Below, one piece after another: positions 24,121-28,861 of a stretch of DNA of 28,861 nucleotides (positions are counted from its first letter, which is position 1; each line of letters opens with the position of its first letter). The notes under the pieces were generated by a model. That model worked only from the letters and a program-made list of their open reading frames with translations. It was not told the origin of the DNA and ran no database searches. The stretch is from an uncultured Clostridia bacterium (GTDB lineage: Bacteria; Bacillota; Clostridia; Oscillospirales; Ruminococcaceae). The position numbers and the translations under genes are program-made. The DNA is taken from the NCBI GenBank assembly GCA_947625455.1, contig CANQOJ010000006.1, positions 1-28,861 on the forward strand. The letters run 5' to 3'.

Positions 24121-25149
24121 TTATGCGATTATCTCGTCTCCGCCACCGCGGGTAATAGTAATCGTACCCTCCTGCTCAAGACGTCTGATGATAGCGACAA
24201 TCCTCTGCTGAGCCTCGTCAACATCACGCATACGCACATTATGCAGATATTCGATATCCGCCTGCAAATTCTCTCTCGCACGGCTTGAAATGTTCGAGAA
24301 GATACACTCCGCAACTTCCTGCGTTGAACCCTTGATAGCAACCGCAAGGTCTTTGGAATCCACCTGCTTGACAAATTCCTGTATGTCCTTGCTGTCAAGA
24401 CGTACAATATCCTCGAATACGAACATCTTCTGCTTGATAAGGTCGGCAAGCTTCTGGTCGCGCGCGCCCAACTCGTCAAATATGTACTTCTCGGTCGCTC
24501 TGTCAACGTTGTTCATAATCTCGGCAACGTAGTTTATACCGCCGACTTCCATGCTGTCTGTTGAAGCAAGCGTAGCGAACTTCTTTTCAAGCGACGCTTC
24601 AATTGACTTTACAACATCAGGCGAAGCTCTATCCATTGTCGCTATTCTCTCGACAACCTCAACGCGCTTTTCTTTCGGCAATTCCGAAAGTATAGCCGAA
24701 GCCTGGTCTGTTCTTGCATATGACAGAATAAGCGCGATTGTCTGCGGGTGTTCGTTCTGAACGATAGCCAGCAGGTTTTTATAATCGGCTTTTCTGACGA
24801 AATCAAACGACTTCGATTCAAGCTGTTTAGTGATTTTATTCAGCAGCATATCCGCCGCTTCAGCGCCGAACGCTTTTTCGAGAACGCTTCTTGCGTAGTC
24901 GATACCGCCCTCGGTCACTACTTTCTGCGTTAAGCACAGTTCATAAAACTCGTTTAAAACTTCTTCCACGACTTCAATTGACGGGAAATCCATTCTTGCA
25001 AGTTCTATTGAAATATTCTCAACGTCGTCGTCCGACAAATGCTTATATACCGCCGACGCATTCTCCGCGCCCATTGACGCGAGAACAAGCGCTATTTTCT
25101 TTGACGGAGCAAGCTCGTCGGCTTTTGTTACTTTCTCGGAACCGGGCAT
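24121..25149 (-). CDS. fliG: Flagellar motor switch protein FliG
   Basis: A 342-residue C-ring protein that receives torque from MotA. The N-terminal domain binds FliF. The middle domain has the EHPQTIALILSY motif that contacts FliM. The C-terminal domain has the charged torque helix region (FVFEDIVRLDSKDIQEFVKQVDSKDLAVA). All three are present at normal length. The ATG at 25149 has an AGAGGTG site. It lies after a 242-base gap that contains the second copy of the dispersed hairpin element, whereas fliF and fliG are usually adjacent. Confidence 0.96.
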   Translation of the reverse strand: MPGSEKVTKADELAPSKKIALVLASMGAENASAVYKHLSDDDVENISIELARMDFPSIEVVEEVLNEFYELCLTQKVVTEGGIDYARSVLEKAFGAEAADMLLNKITKQLESKSFDFVRKADYKNLLAIVQNEHPQTIALILSYARTDQASAILSELPKEKRVEVVERIATMDRASPDVVKSIEASLEKKFATLASTDSMEVGGINYVAEIMNNVDRATEKYIFDELGARDQKLADLIKQKMFVFEDIVRLDSKDIQEFVKQVDSKDLAVAIKGSTQEVAECIFSNISSRARENLQADIEYLHNVRMRDVDEAQQRIVAIIRRLEQEGTITITRGGGDEIIA

Positions 25150-25196
25150 AACAACAACACCTCTTAATTCAACTTTGTCATAAACGCAAAGCCTTT

Positions 25197-25362
25197 AGAC
25201 TGTCGATAAAGCCTCATCTGCGTCGTCAGCAATATAGCGTTTTGCGCGCAAGCGCATAATGCGAACAGCCACAAAGGCTAGTTGCAATGTTGCTTCAGCA
25301 TTGAGCGCCTCGCGCTCAATGCGAGCATCTGAGGCTTTCTCGGCAGTCTAAAATTTGACTTT
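25197..25362. repeat. Dispersed hairpin element, copy 2
   Basis: The element lies between fliF and fliG. The outer stem pairs AGACTGTCGA (25197-25206) with TCGGCAGTCT (25340-25349) and AAAGCCTC (25208-25215) with GAGGCTTT (25331-25338), with the same T.C mismatch as copy 1. The central part has ACAGCCACAAAGGCTAGTTGCA (22 bases, 25264-25285), identical in copy 1, and a perfect 11-bp hairpin, GCATTGAGCGC with GCGCTCAATGC. AAATTTGACTTT after the right arm is shared with copy 1. No gene is in this gap. Confidence 0.9.
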
Positions 25363-25391
25363 GAGATATGGCTTTTTAAGACAGTATAAAA

Positions 25392-27071
25392 TCAACTTTC
25401 TTCTCTGAGCATATTCTTGATAATCGAGGCAACAATTTCGGGATTTGACTTCGCAAACTCGGAAATCTCGCGTTTGAGAATGGTCTCGCGCGAATCCTTT
25501 CCTGCCTCCTCCGTAAGGCTTGCGATATTGAAATCGACTTCCTTTGGAGTATCGTCCATTGACGAGATACCGCTCATACTGCTGCCGTACTGCGCTGATG
25601 CAGCAGCCGCAGCCGCGGCTTCCTGGCGTTTTCTTATCTTCTTCTTGCGGCTTCTGCTCATAAACAGCGACGCTATAAGCAAAAGTACAAGGAGTATGCC
25701 GAGCGCGATAACGATGAACAACAGTACGTTTCTGTATGTATCAATAGGTCTTGTAACAATTCCGATATTGTTTCCGCCGCCTACCGTTGAGCCGCCGCCA
25801 AGACCGTCAAGCGAGAATACCGTATTCCAAACGGAAACGTTGCCGATATCGGTGCCCGCCGCCATTGCAACCATTTCTTCAATTCCCTCACGCTCCGTTT
25901 CCGTAAGCGTATCCGAGTTTACGCATAAGCCTACCGACAGCCTGTCAACCGTATAGCCGTCTTTCTCGATTGTTGTTATAACGTTTGTAACGTCATACTG
26001 AATTTCGTGCTTATTATAATAGTACGATTCACCGTCAACAAGTCCGTCTATTGTCGGATAATCGGCAGGCGACCTGTCTCCGTTAGGCGTAACTCCTACA
26101 AGTCCGCCCGAATCCGTTTCGCCTATCCATTCCTGCTCGCTGTCCTCATGGTTGGCAACACCGTGGTCGGTATCTCCTACGGGGAAATACTCCGTGCTTT
26201 CAACCTTTTTGGAGTCGAAGTTTAAGTCCGCCGCAACGTTCAGCGTATAGCCGTTTTTGCCCCAGATGTCTGACAGCATATCGTCAAGCTGCGACTTCAG
26301 CGCTTCGGTTATCTCAAGCGTAAACTGCTGCCTTCTGCGCGCAACAGGCACGCCCGACGCGTCAACCTGACCGTTTTTCTCCTCTTCCTCTGAAATCCAT
26401 TCATAAGCGCGTCCCTGTGTATCTACAACGGAAATGTTGTCAATGGTAAGGTCCTCAACGCTTGTTTCAATAAGCCTGAATATCGCCCTTACCTCGGCAT
26501 TCGTCAGTTCCCCTTTTTCGCCGTCCCTCAGCTTAAGTGTAGCCGAAACGCTCGGGACTTCGTCCTTGCCTGTAATAACGTAATTCGGCGTATCGGGCAT
26601 ATTGAGAATAACCGTTGCAGTCGCTACGGGATCGAGCTGCGCAAGAGTAGCCGCAATGCGGGTTTCTCTCTGCTGACGCTGAACTTCGCGCTTGTCGGAA
26701 TCCGTGCTCCACAAATCCACGCCGTCATTCCAGATGTCGTAATTCGTAGCGTTTTTTGGATAACCCTGCACAAGCAGGCTCATTCTTAGCTGGTCTACCT
26801 TGTCCACGGGCACGATTATATCTCCCGCCGTAGTCATTCTTACGTCGGTAACGCCCTGTTCCTGTATAAGCGCAACTATCTCGCCCGCTTCGGTGCTTGT
26901 AAGCCCCGAATACAGCGTAGCTTCGTCCTTATGATTAAGCAAAAGCGCCAATACTATTATAATAGCGATAAGCGCGACAGGGATACAGATAAGCATTATC
27001 TTTACAGCCTTTGAAAATCCCGTCCACTTATCTTTAATAAATACCGTAACCTTTTTTACTCTTTCACCCAT
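25392..27071 (-). CDS. fliF: Flagellar MS-ring protein FliF
   Basis: A 559-residue membrane protein that forms the MS ring, the base on which the motor and export gate assemble. It has an N-terminal helix (about 22-45, MLICIPVALIAIIIVLALLL, shown in part) and a C-terminal helix (about 455-475, VLLFIVIALGILLVLLLIA). Between are the YscJ/FliF ring-building domains with YPKNATNYDIW, VSATLKLR and a low-complexity, Ala-rich cytoplasmic region near 490-505. The end (EISEFAKSNPEIVASIIKNML) binds FliG. Length normal. The ribosome site AAAGGTGG is a little far from the ATG. Confidence 0.96.
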   Translation of the reverse strand: MGERVKKVTVFIKDKWTGFSKAVKIMLICIPVALIAIIIVLALLLNHKDEATLYSGLTSTEAGEIVALIQEQGVTDVRMTTAGDIIVPVDKVDQLRMSLLVQGYPKNATNYDIWNDGVDLWSTDSDKREVQRQQRETRIAATLAQLDPVATATVILNMPDTPNYVITGKDEVPSVSATLKLRDGEKGELTNAEVRAIFRLIETSVEDLTIDNISVVDTQGRAYEWISEEEEKNGQVDASGVPVARRRQQFTLEITEALKSQLDDMLSDIWGKNGYTLNVAADLNFDSKKVESTEYFPVGDTDHGVANHEDSEQEWIGETDSGGLVGVTPNGDRSPADYPTIDGLVDGESYYYNKHEIQYDVTNVITTIEKDGYTVDRLSVGLCVNSDTLTETEREGIEEMVAMAAGTDIGNVSVWNTVFSLDGLGGGSTVGGGNNIGIVTRPIDTYRNVLLFIVIALGILLVLLLIASLFMSRSRKKKIRKRQEAAAAAAASAQYGSSMSGISSMDDTPKEVDFNIASLTEEAGKDSRETILKREISEFAKSNPEIVASIIKNMLREES

Positions 27072-27093
27072 GTTTAAATGCTGCCACCTTTAG

Positions 27094-27408
27094 TTATATC
27101 TGCATATTTATGATAGAATTATATGAACTTATTACCTCGTTCTTTACCGTAACAAGCAGCTCTACCGCATTAGCCGCTTTCTCGATATTTGCCTGAACTT
27201 CGGCTAAATTGTCAACATTTCCGAGCATAATGTCGATAGTATCTCTGTCGACCTGCTCATTTGTTTCAATAACGTTATCCACAAGCCCTCTGAAAATGTC
27301 AAGGAAAGACGCGCTGTCCACATCAACGGCATACCGCTGTGTGTCCATATCTTTCATTTTCCCCATGGGTTCCATTTCAGTAAGCGAAACAAAAGGCACA
27401 AATTCCAT
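27094..27408 (-). CDS. fliE: Flagellar hook-basal body protein FliE
   Basis: A 104-residue adaptor between the MS ring and the rod. The C-terminal family pattern is clear: NVDNLAEVQANIEKAANAVELLVTVKNEVISSYNSIINMQI, where the NEVISSYNSIINMQI ending is typical. The N-terminus is variable, as usual. It has an AGGAG site and lies between flgC and fliF in the standard order. Confidence 0.94.
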   Translation of the reverse strand: MEFVPFVSLTEMEPMGKMKDMDTQRYAVDVDSASFLDIFRGLVDNVIETNEQVDRDTIDIMLGNVDNLAEVQANIEKAANAVELLVTVKNEVISSYNSIINMQI

Positions 27409-27430
27409 AACAATACTCCTATATCAACAA

Positions 27431-27889
27431 TTATCCCTGACCTATTCTCAATGCCGCGGACGCCATGCTCTTCATAAGGTTAAAGACTTCAACGTTTGCG
27501 TTATACATATTCGACGCTTCCATAGCGTCCATTTCCTCTACCGCAATATCAACGTTTGTGTGGTAGACATACCCGTTCTCGTCCGCATAAGGATTGTCGG
27601 GGCTGTAAACGGGAGAAACGGGCGTAGGATCTTCAACAACCTGCGTGCACTCCACGCCTTTAAGCTGAACATAATTAAACCTTTTTGCAACATGCTGTCC
27701 CATTTTCGTCCAGAGAATACGCTTAAAGCTCTTATCCTCGCTGAAAACAACCATCTGGCGCTTGTAAACGTCCTCTGCTTCTGTCGCGTAATCGTCGGCA
27801 TTAGCAATGTTCTGACCTATAATGTCAAGTCTGAACTGCTCCGCCGTCATACCCGAAACGGGAATATCAAACGAACTTAAAAAAGCCAT
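27431..27889 (-). CDS. flgC: Flagellar rod protein FlgC
   Basis: A 152-residue proximal rod protein with the family N-terminal pattern IIGQNIANADDYATE at about 28-42 and the ending NMYNANVEVFNLMKSMASAAL. The usual N-terminal helix precedes. The middle shows DPTPVSPVYSPDNPYAD, similar to the conserved DPSPFRxVYDPxHPDAD of FlgC. An ideal AAGGAGGGA site precedes the ATG. It follows flgB by 11 bases. Confidence 0.94.
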   Translation of the reverse strand: MAFLSSFDIPVSGMTAEQFRLDIIGQNIANADDYATEAEDVYKRQMVVFSEDKSFKRILWTKMGQHVAKRFNYVQLKGVECTQVVEDPTPVSPVYSPDNPYADENGYVYHTNVDIAVEEMDAMEASNMYNANVEVFNLMKSMASAALRIGQG

Positions 27890-27900
27890 TTCGTCCCTCC

Positions 27901-28266
27901 TTATTTAGTAACCATTGCGCTTCTGAGCCTTGAGAAGTTTCCGTTCATCTCGTTTATAAGCGCGTCAAACTGATAGCTGACCTTAGAAAGTTCAGTCGAC
28001 TGTGTATCATGGTCGACGTTATTTCCGTCAGCCTGGTCGTCCGTGACTGTATCCACATAAATTTCCTGTGCAAGGTTAAGCTCCTTCTTAACAGTGCCGT
28101 TGGCGCGCAGTTTATCCTTAAGCACGCCGTGAAAAGTAAGGTATTTGCAGTTATACTCGGGCGTATCCTCGTTTGAGATATTCTGACCGATAATCTGCAT
28201 CTTCTGCCACATAACCGACATTCCCTGTTCGGCAATTCTAAAGGCAGTCGTATCAAACAGAGCCAT
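27901..28266 (-). CDS. flgB: Flagellar rod protein FlgB
   Basis: A 121-residue proximal rod protein and first gene of the operon. The family pattern IIGQNISNEDTPEYNCKYL is at about 25-43 and the C-terminal helix (TELSKVSYQFDALINEMNGNF, shown in part) closes the protein. The length is close to the usual 125-135. It starts at an ATG with a strong AGGGGG site. It lies 86 bases after the predicted transcription start of the main fla promoter. There is no CodY-like site or sigma-28 promoter that I can point to with confidence. Confidence 0.94.
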   Translation of the reverse strand: MALFDTTAFRIAEQGMSVMWQKMQIIGQNISNEDTPEYNCKYLTFHGVLKDKLRANGTVKKELNLAQEIYVDTVTDDQADGNNVDHDTQSTELSKVSYQFDALINEMNGNFSRLRSAMVTK

Positions 28267-28296
28267 AGTAAAACCCCCTGCGAAAAAAATGTACTC

Positions 28297-28343
28297 CAGC
28301 TTACTTGTTCGCCTGTTTTTAGGCGCAATTATCCCGTAAGCTG
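28297..28343 (-). promoter_or_regulatory. Two-tier hairpin in the 5' leader of the fla operon
   Basis: In the leader, CAGCTTAC pairs with GTAAGCTG (28336-28343 with 28297-28304) and encloses CGCCT with AGGCG (28321-28325 with 28310-28314). Seven bases downstream is a run of seven Ts (minus strand; 28283-28289). It could be an attenuator or a protein- or ligand-binding leader controlling entry into the operon. The T tract is a little far for a classical terminator. Confidence 0.55.
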
Positions 28344-28358
28344 CAATTATCCATAATC

Positions 28359-28387
28359 ATTATACAACATATTTTATAAAATTTCAA
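28359..28387 (-). promoter_or_regulatory. Sigma-A promoter of the fla/che operon
   Basis: TTGAAA (28382-28387), a 17-base spacer and perfect TATAAT (28359-28364). The start is expected near 28352, giving an 86-base leader before flgB. The segment around the -35 is a near duplication: AGCTTGTTGAAAATTTT then AGCTGTTGAAATTTT. An inverted repeat ACAGCTT...AAGCTGT (28387-28393 and 28410-28416) overlaps the -35 and may be an operator. Confidence 0.85.
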
Positions 28388-28566
28388 CAGCTTTTTTAAA
28401 ATTTTCAACAAGCTGTCAAAATCCTGCACAAAAACAGCCTTATTTTTTGGCGCATAGCATTAACCGAACAAATTTTGAGCAAAAATTTCGGCAATTTTGC
28501 ACAATACCCAAAATTCACTCCTCAAAAACTTTCACCAAATTTACAAAAATATTTCGGAAATTCCGC

Positions 28567-28595
28567 TTGACAAAATTCAAATTATGTGGTAGAAT
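28567..28595 (+). promoter_or_regulatory. Sigma-A promoter facing right
   Basis: TTGACA (28567-28572), a 17-base spacer and TAGAAT (28590-28595). It is near-consensus and points away from the fla operon. A palindrome CGGAA-A-TTCCG lies directly before the -35 (28555-28565). The transcript is expected to start near 28602 and enters the structured RNA. Confidence 0.85.
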
Positions 28596-28601
28596 GGTAG
28601 T

Positions 28602-28861
28602 GTTGAATTGAATATGCCTTATAAACCGTTGAAGCAGATATAAAGACGCTTTGAGCGCTTACAGAGAGCGGTCGCTGCTGAGAGTACCGCAGAATGCTGA
28701 ACGTCTGAACTTGCTGAATTAAATTCATGCGGGTTCTTAAATGGACTGCCGAGGGCATGGGGGAAACCGTTATCAAACTGTTGGAAAACCTTTTGATATG
28801 CACATTGTCAGCAAATAATGCTGACAACGCAGATGAGGTTTTATCGGCAGTCTGGGGAGTA
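28602..28861 (+). ncRNA. Structured RNA, T-box-like leader (partial, cut by window end)
   Basis: The predicted transcript starts with AGACG (28644-28648) paired to CGTCT (28702-28706). Within this, GCGGT (28668-28672) pairs ACCGC (28686-28690) around CGCTGCTGAGAGT; with the preceding AGAGA this resembles stem I of T-box leaders. A 13-bp hairpin with GU pairs follows (28707-28736). A 10-bp stem, GGACTGCCGA (28743-28752) with TCGGCAGTCT (28844-28853), encloses TATCAAA/TTTGATA (28771-28777 with 28792-28798) and TTGTCAGCA/TGCTGACAA (28805-28813 with 28819-28827). I do not find the usual T-box TGGNACCGCG sequence, so it may be further right or this may be another RNA. A specifier CTG or TGC is possible but unproven. 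The target gene is outside the window. Confidence 0.4.

Noticed and set aside
28661..28740. Possible TPP riboswitch because of GCTGAGAGTACC
   Set aside because: The second conserved TPP half (CCTGAT.. AATGCC.. GCG..GGGA) is not present.
28727..28861. Plus-strand open frame starting at ATG 28727 and open to the window end
   Set aside because: The ATG lies inside a stable hairpin without a ribosome site, and the sequence is explained better by paired RNA arms. A 45-codon open frame can be chance.

Overview
The window is almost entirely one large flagellar/chemotaxis (fla/che) operon, read on the minus strand from about 28,352 down to about 273. Gene content and order (flgB-flgC-fliE-fliF-fliG-fliH-fliI-fliJ-fliK-flgD-TIGR02530-flgE-flbD-motA-motB-fliM-fliY-cheY-fliO-fliP-fliQ-fliR-flhB-flhA-sigD-flhO-flhP-cheC-cheD) are those of a Gram-positive Bacillota. 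FliY, CheC/CheD, FlbD and a WhiG/FliA-type sigma factor inside the operon point to the class Clostridia. AGGAGG-like ribosome sites are common, many starts are TTG or GTG, and the base composition is moderate. I cannot name a genus from the sequence alone.

Layout from the promoter end: 28,267-28,600 is a divergent intergenic region. It has a sigma-A promoter for the fla operon (minus strand) and another strong sigma-A promoter facing right, which makes a structured RNA resembling a T-box leader whose target gene lies beyond the window. Next come rod and export genes (28,266-21,247), hook assembly genes (21,172-15,626), the stator (15,277-13,230), the switch with CheY (13,187-10,565), the export gate (10,449-4,717), the sigma factor (4,695-3,946), two rod-type proteins (3,931-2,384), CheC/CheD (2,198-1,103), and a last unrecognised protein (1,067-273). 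The final 272 bases are non-coding and rich in inverted repeats.

Together the genes encode the MS ring, rod, hook and hook-length control, the type III export ATPase and gate, the stator, the switch complex with a CheC-type phosphatase (FliY), and CheC/CheD/CheY adaptation proteins. Genes often found in such operons but missing here are fliL, flhF, flhG, cheB, cheA and cheW.

Most notable observations: (1) a dispersed hairpin element in two full copies inside the operon (2,236-2,352 and 25,197-25,362) whose stem shows compensatory base changes, and whose end recurs in the RNA at the right edge; (2) flhB cut by an in-frame TAA directly followed by a GTG; (3) a promoter and a 269-base gap that uncouple motB from motA; (4) long hairpins at the borders of flgE; (5) tandem 17-residue repeats in FliK, a three-module insertion in FlgE, and an EF-hand-like loop in the FlhP-type rod protein; (6) an unknown protein at the operon end.
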